This document shows positions 34,890-45,319 of a stretch of DNA of 64,000 nucleotides, piece by piece. Source of the stretch: Cladocopium goreaui (taxonomy: Eukaryota > Sar > Dinophyceae > Suessiales > Symbiodiniaceae); assembly GCA_947184155.2 (NCBI GenBank), contig CAMXCT020003779.1, positions 1,220,165 to 1,284,164 of the forward strand, read 5' to 3'. Under the pieces are notes generated by a model that was not told the origin of the DNA, did not search any database, and worked only from the letters and a program-made list of their open reading frames with translations. Each line of letters begins with the position of its first letter. Positions within the stretch are counted from its first letter, which is position 1. The translations under genes were made by a program, and so were the position numbers.

Positions 34890-36362
34890 ACCGGCAGCGG
34901 TTGGTTTCAAACAGTGGTCCAACTTTGCAACCCAAGACGGATTAATGATGGCAGGAACAGGATTCCATAGCCTAAGTCTCTTCGGCGATTTTTTGCCCGC
35001 CTTGCCCCCTCCCCTTTTGGACCAAAGGCATGATGAGACATGTTCTTTAAGAAAGCGCGCATAGTTGAATTTACATACATTTGGTTACAAACGAATGGCA
35101 GTATTTGCAGACCACGGTGTGTCATTAAGTGTTTACAAAATTGTGTGTGTGTGTGTTGGTTTGGGATTATTTTGTCGTGCTTGGACAACATCGGTCAGTT
35201 TGCGCAAGTGATTGGTGAAACAGTTGGTTTTGGCCAAATTGTCCATCATGATTCCAGAATTAGTTTCATGTCAATACTTGGTTGTTGTGTCACAACTGTG
35301 TCTGAAGTTTCATTGTGTGTTGCTGTTTGGTCACTTAGCTTCAAAAAATCATCTACCTGGCTTCGAGAAGCCTCACACAGGTTTGCTGCCAATATTTAGG
35401 TATTCCAAGGCATCGAACTTAATTGCTTGATATGGCATGTGCTTTGGTAGATGCGACATCGGAACAGTTCAAACAGAAGATTTTACAGCAACATCAGAAC
35501 AGGTCAGTCGACCGACGCTGTGCGCCCACTGAGCAAACGAACATGAATCGGCATGTACGGAACCCGCCACAAAGCATCTAAGATTGGCTGGGGGATTTCC
35601 GGAATCCCTTGTCTTCCTGGAACCCTCGTTTCCGGAAGCTTGGCACAACCCACAGCGTATATTGGCATCCTGGGTTTGCGGAACCGAGACGCGCTGATTT
35701 ATTGTTACGCTGTGCCCCCCCCCTGTCAGCGATTGCTCGTTGATAGGGCCTATATGGTCCTGGAACCTTGGTTTCCTTGAAAATTGGTTTTCTGGGACCC
35801 TGTCCGTAGCATGAACCTTGGTACAACCCACGGCGTATATCCGACCCCTGGGTTGTTTCCGGAACCTCGGAACCTTGCCAGAACCCTGGTTCTCTGGAAC
35901 CTGGGCTGGGCTTCTTGAAAATTGTTGTTCCGCAACCTTGTCCCTGTCCGGAACCTGTGGCATAATCCAGGAAGTATATCCAAACTGTGGGTCCGCATCC
36001 GCGGTGGTTCTCGGAACCTTGTCGGAACCCAGTGTTGCTGGAACCTTGCCGGAACCCTCGTTCCCCAAACTCTGGGTTTCCAGGATGTTTCAAAATTGGT
36101 GTTCCGGTGATTCCAGAACCGCTCGAAACCATGGTAAGGTTCCCGGAACCTTGTCGAAAGCCAAGTGTGCCCGGAACCTTCCTGGCGCCGAGAACCTGGG
36201 GATCCCGGAACCTTGACGTCCCGGAACCCAAAAGGTAGCCAGAACCCATTGTTCCCAGAACCTTGCTTGAAAGTCTGGTTTGCGGAACCTGGAACCTTGC
36301 CCCGAACCCTGGTTCCCGGAACCCTGAGTTCCGGAACCTTGCCCGGAACCCTGGTTCCCGGA
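34890..36362. repeat. 1.47-kb tandem unit, copy 2
   Basis: It is nearly identical to copy 3 over the unique half. The 119-codon frame 35,040-35,399 differs from the one at 36,513-36,872 by a single residue. GGAACC-derived ORFs (Gly/Arg/Phe/Pro) are artefacts. Confidence 0.9.
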
Positions 36363-37866
36363 ACCGGCAGCGGTTGGTTTCAAACAGTGGTCCAACTTTG
36401 CAACCCAAGACGGATTAATGATGGCAGGAACAGGATTCCATAGCCTAAGTCTCTTCGGCGATTTTTTGCCCGCCTTGCCCCCTCCCCTTTTGGACCAAAG
36501 GCAGGATGAGACATGTTCTTTAAGAAAGCGCGCATAGTTGAATTTACATACATTTGGTTACAAACGAATGGCAGTATTTGCAGACCACGGTGTGTCATTA
36601 AGTGTTTACAAAATTGTGTGTGTGTGTGTTGGTTTGGGATTATCTTGTCGTGCTTGGACAACGTCGGTCAGTTTGCGCAAGTGATTGGTGAAACAGTTGG
36701 TTTTGGCCAAATTGTCCATCATGATTCCAGAATTAGTTTCATGTCAATACTTGGTTGTTGTGTCACAACTGTGTCTGAAGTTTCATTGTGTGTTGCTGTT
36801 TGGTCACTTAGCTTCAAAAAATCATCTACCTGGCTTCGAGAAGCCTCACACAGGTTTGCTGCCAATATTTAGGTGTTCCAAGGCATCGAACTTAATTGCT
36901 TGATGTGGCATGTGCTTTGGTAGATGCGACATCGGAACAGTTCAAACAGAAGATTTTACAGCAACATCAGAACAGGTCAGTCGACCGACGCTGTGCGCCC
37001 ACTGAGCAAACGAACATGAATTCGGAATTCGGTGAGGGGCCACAAAGCACCCAAGATTGGCTGGGGGATTTCCGGAATCCCTTGTGTTCCTGGAACCTTG
37101 TGTCCCTGGAACCTTGTCTTCCTGGAACCCTCGTTTCCGGAACCTTGGCGCAACCCACAGCGTATATTGGAACCCTGGGTTTCCGGAACCGAGACGCGCT
37201 GATTTATTGTCACGCTGTCCCCCCCCCTGTCAGCGATTGCTCGTTGACCGGGCCCTTTTGGTCCTGGAACCTTGGTTTCCTTGCAAATTGGTTTTCTGGG
37301 ACCCTGTCCGTAGCATGAACCTTGGTACAACCCACGGCGTATATCCGACCCCTGGGTTGTTTCCGGAACCTCGGAACCTTGCCAGAACTCTGACCTTGTC
37401 CCTGTCCGGAACCTGTGGCATAATCCAGGAAGTATATCCAAACTGTGGGTCCGCATCTGTGGTGGTTCTCGGAACCTTGTCGGAACCCAGTGTTGCTGGA
37501 ACCTTGCCAGAATCCTGGTTCCCCAAACTCTGGGTTTGCAGGATGTCTCAAAATTGGTGTTCCGGTGATTCCAGAACTTTGGCACAATCCAGGCTCTGGC
37601 TGCTCGAAACCATGGTAAGGTTCCCGGAACCTTGTCGAAAGCCAAGTGTGCCCGGAACCTTCCCGGAACCTTGACGTCCCGGAACCCAAAAGGTAGCCAG
37701 AACCCATTGTTCCCAGAACCTTGCTTGAAAGTCTGGTTTGCGGAACCTTGGGTTCCTGGAACCTTGCCCCGAACCCTGGTTCCCGGAACCCTGGGTTCCC
37801 GGAACCTTGCCCCGAACCCTGGTTCCCGGAACCGGTTCTCGGAACCCTGGTTCCCGGAACCGGCGA
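36363..37866. repeat. 1.47-kb tandem unit, copy 3
   Basis: The unique half is intact. The GGAACC half carries deletions and additions, for example a CGGTTCTCGGAACC variant near its end, and a GAATTCGGAATTC stretch at about 37,020. It runs into the hairpin motif at 37,918. Confidence 0.9.
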
Positions 37867-37917
37867 AACGAGGCGGCAGGGTCGAGCAGTGCCCCGGAGC
37901 ACCCCGAAGGCTATGTG

Positions 37918-37956
37918 GGCTGAGACCCCAAAGCACTCTGCTGTTGGGGAATAAAA
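37918..37956. repeat. CCCCAA-TTGGGG hairpin, copy 1
   Basis: GGCTGAGACCCCAA, a 12-base loop and TTGGGGAATAAAA form a six-pair stem shortly after a GGAACC array ends. Related copies are at 41,013 and 42,310. Confidence 0.75.
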
Positions 37957-38109
37957 CTGGTGTAAAAATGCGATTTTACAAGGTCAGGCGCAACCCATTT
38001 CACGCAAAATGATTGTGCAACGTCAAAAATTGCGATTTTCCAACGCCGGATGCAACCCTTTCGCACGATATGATGGCCGAACGTCAAAAACGTAAAATTG
38101 CGACTTTTT

Positions 38110-39575
38110 GAAGTGTGTAAAAGCTGCTCTGTGGAATCGTTTTTTCTGTGGGAAAGCGTTTGTGTGTAAAGGCTTCTCTGTGTAAAAGCTTCTGTGCGTA
38201 AAAGCCTCCTGTGTGTACGGGCTTCTGTTTGTAAAGACGTCTGTGTTAAAGCTCGTGCTCAAAAGCTTCTCTGTGTAAAAGCTTCTGTGGAAAAGCTTGT
38301 GTGTGTAAAAGCTTCTGTGTGTAAAAGATTCTCTGTGTAAAGGCTTCTCTGTGTCAAAGCTTCTGTGATTCTCTGAAGAACCATCTGTGTCTAAAAGCTT
38401 CTGTGTGCATAGGCGTGTATATGTTTCTGTGCGTATAAGATTGTATAAGCTGCTCTGTGCAAAGGCCTCTGTGTAAAAGCTGCTCTGTGTAAACCCTGCT
38501 CTGTGAACAAGCTTCTATGCGTAAATGCGTCTGTGTGTAAAAGCTCTGTGTGTAAAGGCGTGTGTGTAAAGCGTTTGCGTGTGTGTGTGTGTAAATGCTT
38601 CTGTGTATAAAAGATGCTCTGTGTAGAGGCTTCTCTGTGTAAAGCTTATGTGTAAAAACTTCTGTGCGTAAAGCCTGGGGGCGTCTGTGTGCAAAAGCTG
38701 CTCTGTGCATCTCTGTGCATCTCTGTGTAAAAGCGTCTGTGTGTAAAAGCTGCTCTGTGTAAAGGCCTCTCTGCGTCAAACCTTCGGTCTGTAGGCTCTG
38801 TGAACAAGCTTCTATGCGTAAAAGCGTCTGTGTGTAAAAGCTCTGTGTGTATGTAAAGCTTTTGTGCGTGTAAATGCTTCTGTGTATAAAGATGCTCTGT
38901 TTAGACGCTTCTCTGTGTCAAAGCAAACCTCTGTGCGTAAAAGCCCTCTCTGTGTAAAGGCCTCTCTGCGTCAAAGCTTCAGTGTGTAAAAGCTGCTCCG
39001 CATAAACGCTGCTCTGTGAAAACAAACCTGAATGTAAAAGCTGGTCCGCGCAAAGGCTTCTCTGTGAAAGCTGCTGTATGTACAAACCGTTTGTGCTCAA
39101 AGTTCCTTCCCGCAAACGCTTGTCTGTGAAAAAGCTTCTCTGTGCAAAATCTTCTCTGTGTAAAAGCTTCTGTGTGTGTAAAAGCTTCTGTTTGTAAAGG
39201 CATCTCTGTGCAAAAGCTTCTGTGTAAAAGCTTTCTTGTGAAAAGGCTGTAAAAGTTTCTGTGTATAAAAGCTTCTTTTTGTAAGGCGTGTGTGTGCGCA
39301 AAAGCTCCTGTGTGTAAAAGCTTGGGCATCTGCGTGTTAAAGTTCCTGTGTGTAAAAACTTCTTTGTGAAAAAGCGTCTGTGTGTAAAGCTGCTCTGTGT
39401 AAAGGCTTCATGTGGTAAGGCTTCTTTAGAAAAGGCTTTTCTGTGTAAAAGCTTCTGTATGTAAAAGCGTCTGTGTGCAAAAGCGTCTGTGTAAAAGCTG
39501 CTCTGTGTAAATCCCTCTCTGTGTAAAGGCTTCTGTGTGTAAAAATCTTCTCTGTGTAATTTTTTCGCTGTGTAA
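38110..39575. repeat. minisatellite AAAAGCTTCTCTGTGT
   Basis: Units of 15-16 bp such as GTGTAAAAGCTTCTGT and GTGTAAAAGCTGCTCT run for almost 1.5 kb with many variants. Minus-strand ORFs with recurring THRSFYTE/LLHTEAF-like peptides are translations of the repeat. Confidence 0.95.
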
Positions 39576-39694
39576 AGACAACATGTCTTTTGATTCTGAC
39601 TGTCGCTCAGGTGCCAGCCCTGGAGCAAACCCTCTGCGGGGACAAAAAAGGCATGAAATCGTGGATATATGACATTTGACTCGCGTCAGCTATC

Positions 39695-39800
39695 ATTCAT
39701 CATCATCTCCATCGCCATTCATCCTCGTCGTCGTCATCGCCATCATCATTGTCGTCGTCATCGTCGTCATCATCATCATCATCATCACCATCATCATTTT
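39695..39800. repeat. ATC/GTC trinucleotide microsatellite
   Basis: CATCATCATC and CGTCGTCATC runs, imperfect. Confidence 0.9.
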
Positions 39801-39984
39801 TCTTGTGTATTATCTTCTCGTTTCCTCCCTCCTGCTTTCTTTCATGCCACGCTGTGGTCTAGTGTTTTTATCCATGTGCGAGTGCCGTATCATGTTTTGA
39901 AGCAAAACTAGTTCTTCTTCAATCTCTCCGTTCCGTTATTAGAACAATTCTTCAAACTTTGCAGTTCTCCTGATTCTGTTGTTC

Positions 39985-42300
39985 AATGTTTTTGGAACCT
40001 TGCCTGGGCAACTGTTCTTGGACACGTTGCTTGACACTTGTTTATCGGAACCTTGCTTGGGAACCTGTTCTTGGGAACCTTGCTTGGGAACCTGTTCTTG
40101 GGAGCCTATTCTTAGGAACCTGCTCTTGGGAGCATTGCCTGGTAACCTGTTCTTGGGAACTCTCTGTTGGGAACCTGTTCTTGGAAACTTTGCCTGCTTG
40201 CTTCAAACCCGTCCATTGGGACCTTGCTCGGGAACCTGTTTTTCGTAACTTTGCTTGGGAACCTTGTTTAGGAACCTGTCCTTCGGAACCTTGCTTGGGA
40301 TTCTGTTCTTGCTTCCAACCTTGCTTGCAGATGTTCTTTGAAATTTCGCTTTGCAAGTTGTTCTTGGAAAGCTGTTCCTGGGAACACGAGCAACCTGGAA
40401 CCATGCTTGGGAACGTGTTCGTGGGAACCATGCTGGCAGCCTATTGCTCGGAACCTTCCTAGAGAATTTGCTCTTGGAACTTGAACCAGTTCTTGGGAAC
40501 CTGTTCTTCGAACCCTTGCTTGGGAACCTGTTCTTGCGAAGCTTGCTTGCAAACCTGTCCTTGGGCACCTTGCTTGGGACCTGTTCGTGGAAACCTTGCT
40601 TGGGAACCTGTTCCCAAGGACCTTGCTTGGTAACCTTGCTACCCTGCAAGGAAACCTGTTCCTTGGAACCCTTGCTTGGGAACTTGAGGCACTGTTCTTG
40701 GAACCCTTGCTTGTGAACCTGTTCTTGCGAACCTTGCCTGAGAACCTGGTCTTGCAAACCTTGCTTGGAAACCTTTTTGCAACCTTTTCTTGGAAACCTG
40801 TTCCCGGGAACCTTGCTTGGGAACCTGTTCCTGGGAACCTGTTCCTGGGAACCTGTTCCTGGGAACCTTGCTTGGCAACTGTTTCTGGAACCCTTGCTTG
40901 GGAACCTTGCCTGGGAACCTGTTCTTGGGAACCTGACTTGGAAATCGTTCCTGGTAACCTTGCTTGCGAACCTGTTCCTGGTAAATTTGATTGGAAATCT
41001 TGTTCTTGGGGTGGCTGAAGACCCCAAGCTTACGCTGTCGGGGAAAAAGTTCCCGAGCAAGTTCCCAGGAAGAGGTTCCCAAGCAGGTATCCAGGAAGAA
41101 GTTCCCAAGCAAGGCTAATTAAGTTCTTAGGAACCGCGTGCAAGTACGGTTCCCAAAAACCGTTCCCAAGCAAGGTCCCAGGAACCGTTTCCAAGCAAGG
41201 TTCCAAGCAGGAACAAGGCTTGCAGGAACAGGTTCTTAAGCAAGCGTTCCCAGGAAGAGCTGGTTCCCAAGCAAAAAAATCCAGGAGCAACTGGGAACCC
41301 TTGCTTGCGAACCTCTTCCTGGGAACCTTGCTTGAGAACCTCTTCCTAGCAACCTTGCTTGAGACTCTGTTGCTGGGAACTTTGCTTGGGAACCTTTTCC
41401 TGGAAACATTCTGGGAACCTCACTTGTGAACCTGTTCTTGGGAACCTTGTATGGGCACCTGTTCCTGGGAACCTGTGGCTGGGAACCTGTGGCTGGGAAC
41501 CTTGCTTGGGAACCTCTTCCTGGAAACATTGCTTGGGAACCAGCTTGCTGGGAACCTTGCTTGGACACCTCTTCCTGGAAACCTCTTCCTGGAAACACTT
41601 GTTTGAAAACCTGTTCTGGGAACCTTGTTTTGCTTGGAAAAACCTGTACCTGGAAATCTTGCTTGGGAACCTGTTCCTGGAAAACTCTTCCTGGGAAACC
41701 TGGCTTGGGAACCTCTTCCTGAGAACCTTGCTTGGGAACCTTTTCCTGGGAACCCTTGCATGGGAACCTCTTGCTGGGAGCCCTTGCCTGGGAACCCTTG
41801 CTTGGGAACCTGTTCCTGGGAACCTTGCTAGGAACCGCTTGGGAACCTTGCCTGGGAACCTCTTCCTGGCAACATTCCTCTTGGTAACCTCTTCCTGGGA
41901 ACCCTTGCTTGGGAATCTGTTCCTGGTTAGCTTGCCTGGGAACCTTGCTTGGGAACCTTGCTGGGAACCTCTTCCTGGGAACCTTGCTTGGGAACCTATT
42001 CCTGGGAACCTTGCTTGGGAACCTATTCCTGGGAACCTTGCTTGGGAACCTCTTGCTGGGAACCCTTGCTTGGGAACCTGTTCCTGGGAACCTCTTGGAA
42101 ACCTTACTTGGGAACCGGTTCCTGGGAACCTTGCTGAGAAACCTTGCTTGGGAACCTCTTCCTGGGAACCTGGTTCCCAACCTTGCGCCGTGCCGATCTG
42201 GCTGCTCCGAGGGATTCTCTTGTAAAAGGAAACTCTTCCTGGGAACCTTCCTGGGAACCCGGTTCCCAGGGGATTTGGCTGCTCCGACCTGCTCCGGAAC
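39985..42300. repeat. long GGAACC minisatellite, second array
   Basis: Units like TTGCTTGGGAACCTGTTCCT of about 15 bp or twice that run for 2.3 kb. The strand sense flips between about 41,049 and 41,288 (TTCCCAAGCAAGG form). ORFs with WEPVPGNLAWEP-like periods are artefacts. It shares the GGAACC core with the 1.47-kb units. Confidence 0.95.
41013..41048. repeat. CCCCAA-TTGGGG hairpin, copy 2
   Basis: GGCTGAAGACCCCAAGCTT, ACGCTGTC, GGGGAAAAA. The stem is reduced to the CCCC/GGGG core by one change. It sits where the array switches strand. Confidence 0.75.
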
Positions 42301-42309
42301 CTTTACTAT

Positions 42310-42345
42310 GGCTGACGACCCCAAGCTTACGCTGTTGGGGAAAAA
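42310..42345. repeat. CCCCAA-TTGGGG hairpin, copy 3
   Basis: GGCTGACGACCCCAAGCTT, ACGCTG, TTGGGGAAAAA. It marks the right end of the GGAACC array and is almost identical to copy 2. Confidence 0.8.
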
Positions 42346-43798
42346 CATCAACAGGTAAATTCAGCTCGCCATCGTTGACTTGCTTCGTTTGCCGCCAATA
42401 GACAACGTATCGCCTATGTTTATCGATTTCGGTTTCAAGCTACGTTTGCTGGTACCATTTCTCGATTTCGATTTTCTGAATCCAATCGGCTCGCTCACTC
42501 ACCGATCGAGTTCTGAAAGAATGAACTTTGAAATACATGGAATCAGAATTCAATTTCTTGAATAAGAGATTCTGCGGCCTTCACATCTTTCTCGTCACAC
42601 GCCGCCATGTAGTGCACAGTGGACTGCGCCATTGCCTGACATGTTTAGTGGAAGGACAGGCCAGCACACGGGTATCCTTCAACTGACAAACGAACTGTCT
42701 CCCATTCATTGAAAAATCATGCATCTGAGTATTACAAACTGGATCAAGCATTTTGTGAGCAAGTGAAATAAAGATAAAAAGATTCAAAAAGATGAATCAG
42801 GGCAATCGTCACAAAGCCTGCCCTCTACCTCAAGAAAGTGCAGTCTGGGATGATTTCGTAGAACACAGGGACTTGACCATTCTAAATACTCACCTTCTTT
42901 CAGCCTATCACCACCTTTCATGCACCCCCGGCCTGAGCAAAAGCTGAGGCTGGCCCTGGAGCACTTGGTTTACCTCTTTTCGAGATGGTGGTAACTGCAC
43001 AAGTCCTGGCGACGCACTTGTCATTGTTCCACTGTCGAATCAACAGAGAGGCCGTTCTGCATAGGCGTCATAATCAGCATGGCCCAATCAAATTAGCAAG
43101 TGTGTCACAAGCCCTACGGTTGTGACCAAATCCACATGAATGCTGTCCACATCTGTCCACGCAGGCTGCCAACTGAAGAAGTTGCACGTTACGTTTTGAA
43201 GGAGTTCCTAAGGAGTTCTCTGTTTCGATTAAAGGACGAAGCTACATTTGCAGTACATCATTTACTTTGGACATGGCCGGCATGCATTTTTGCACGATGG
43301 GCATCGCATGCACTATAAGCATCACATCTGACGTGCCTGTCACTCGTCGCTATCTCTGTGGCCATGCACATCCCCTGTGTTGTGCACAGAGGTTCAATCG
43401 CAGATCACAGCTCAACTCTGCTGAACTCTTTGGATAAGTTCGATCTGTCATTCGTGCAGGGAACAAAAACGGCTTCGAAACTATTCATGGAATCCTTGCG
43501 CTTGGGATTTCCGTACAATTCAAAGACACTGCCTTTGAGCCACTGATGACTTGTCGATTGTTTTCAAAGAGGGTGCAAACAGAATTTAGTCCTAGGAATC
43601 CATTGGAAAGCAGCATGGTTCTTTATGCTCTGTGTTATGCACTTTTGCCAGCTCTTTCAACCCAGGCAGTTCTTTCTTTGGCCTTGCCACTGTGTCCGCC
43701 GAAAATGTAGACATGAGGCTTGGTGCTCGATGGCATTTGCCCTGCGCCAAGGAAACTGGGGTCAACTGGGTGAGTTGGTCTCGAGCCTAACAGGGGAC
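42346..43798. other. no gene firmly recognised
   Basis: Plus frames at 43,160-43,316 (VARYVLKEFLRSSLFRLKDE) and 43,400-43,546 could be exons, but no family or splice context supports them. The Polinton-like element starts at the right border. Confidence 0.3.
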
Positions 43799-43804
43799 GG
43801 GTGA
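43799..43804. repeat. 6-bp target duplication (left), GGGTGA
   Basis: The same word follows the right inverted repeat at 62,286-62,291. Six-base duplications are a hallmark of Polinton/Maverick integration. Confidence 0.7.
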
Positions 43805-43905
43805 AAAAATATTAAAAAGGTACATTCACAGAAGTTTTCTAAACTCAAATTATAGCAGTATAACAAGTCAAAAATTATTCGCAAACAAAAACATAAAAGA
43901 CTACC
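43805..43905 (+). repeat. left terminal inverted repeat
   Basis: Starts AAAAATATTAAAAAGG and ends AAAAGACTACC. It matches the reverse complement of 62,184-62,285 with two substitutions and one extra A. Confidence 0.9.
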
Positions 43906-44180
43906 ATATATTACCTCATTCATTCCACAAAATCACAAGCACCTACCATTTCCACTACCTCATTCATTTCTCAAAATCATCAGTACCTACAATATCTCTA
44001 CCTCATCCATTTTCTCAAAATAATCACAGTCAATTCATCACACCCTCATTCATTTTCACAAAATCATCACAACTAATCATGTCATCATCTCGTTCATTCC
44101 ACTAAATCATAACCACCTATCATACTTCACCTCATCCGTTTTTAGAAATCATAACAGTCAATACGTCATTACCTCATCCA
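43906..44180. repeat. subterminal tandem repeat
   Basis: Irregular 45-60 bp units built on ACCTCATTCATT...CACAAAATCAT recur about five times just inside the left inverted repeat. No copy is seen just inside the right one. Confidence 0.75.
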
Positions 44181-44371
44181 TTCTACATCCAAAAGCAAAA
44201 CAACCAAACAAAAAAAAAACAGACCAAGCAAAGAACAACAACACAAAGAACAAAAAAAATAGACCAACAATAAAGATAAATTCTTAGTCTTGAATAATCC
44301 TATTTTAACAGTCCATAAATCGACTAAATAATGTTATTAGAATTATGTTGGGTAAATGTCTTCAATAATTA

Positions 44372-44879
44372 CTAATTTAAAATGAAATGCTTGTATTCCA
44401 TAATATTATCGTTATCTTGGTCTTCTTCTATATTGTTTTTTACTTCATCCACTGCGGCATTTAATATTTCTCCCAAATCATCTTCATTTGTATCTTCATA
44501 ATATTGACCGTGATAATATATATCTCTAAAACTAAATTCAGTCTCCATTTGGACTTGAATATCAGGTTTAACCCTAAAGTCTAAATTATCTTCGATTTCT
44601 TCATAAATTAAAGATAGTAATTCTTTCTTTCTTCTGTTATGATGTTTCTTATACTTTTAAAACTAAATGGTACTCCCTCTCTCAAAATACAATACTCTAT
44701 ATACATCTTGTCTCTTTGTCTTATCGTTCTGTCCTTTTTCGGACCAAGCCTTGATACTCTATATGTATCCTCTACTCTTCCAATGCTTCACTATGCATTT
44801 TCACATATTCAGGATCTCCATGAGTATATGATACAATATTACTCAATACATCAACAGGCAAATCCTTCATAAAATTCAT
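44372..44879 (-). pseudogene. degraded AT-rich ORF of the element
   Basis: It begins MNFMKDLPVDVLSNIVSYTH, loosely like an F-box start, then breaks by stops and shifts. The last about 90 codons are open (from TSYNRRKKELLSLIYEEIED, then METEFSFRDIYYHGQYYED) and end in a stop at 44,372. Base composition matches the polymerase genes. Function unknown. Confidence 0.5.
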
Positions 44880-44995
44880 CCTAATAATATATACTTAAAT
44901 AACTATTCTTTCAGCAAATATTCTCAGATTAAAATATATCATTCTTTAAAAACCTACTTAAAGATAAATTAACTAGATAAAATATATACTATTAT

Positions 44996-45319
44996 ATGAT
45001 GAAAAAAATTATAGACTATTTACTAAGTAAGGATTTATCAGAAATACCAAAACGAGGAAGGAGAGAATTAAAGTCAATAATAATAGATGATAAAAGATTT
45101 AGATACAACAAAGACAAACCAATATCTACTGGTTTAACAAAGAAACTATTAACAGTAAAGAAAACTAATGAATACAGAAGTTATGCTTTAAACAAGGCAA
45201 AAGATGCGTTCAGTGAAGGAAGAGTGAGACAAATACTGACCAAACACGCAATCAGAAACAAATTTAGGGTCAGACATATTCAATCAGCATTCAGAAGATA
45301 TGCTAATTCTAGAAAATAG
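44996..45319 (+). CDS. small basic protein of the element
   Basis: 107 codons, starting MMKKIIDYLLSKDLSEIPKR, very rich in Lys and Arg. Its end overlaps the next frame by 20 bases, so it could be the N-terminal piece of the polymerase ORF separated by a frameshift. No family was recognised. Confidence 0.55.
   Translation: MMKKIIDYLLSKDLSEIPKRGRRELKSIIIDDKRFRYNKDKPISTGLTKKLLTVKKTNEYRSYALNKAKDAFSEGRVRQILTKHAIRNKFRVRHIQSAFRRYANSRK

Noticed and set aside
34006-37936. Gly/Arg/Phe/Pro-rich ORFs of up to 319 codons
   Set aside because: They are translations of the GGAACC repeat, open in several frames at once.
39986-42358. ORFs with repeated WEPVPGNLAWEP or QARFPGTGSQ peptides
   Set aside because: They follow the minisatellite unit exactly and occur on both strands.
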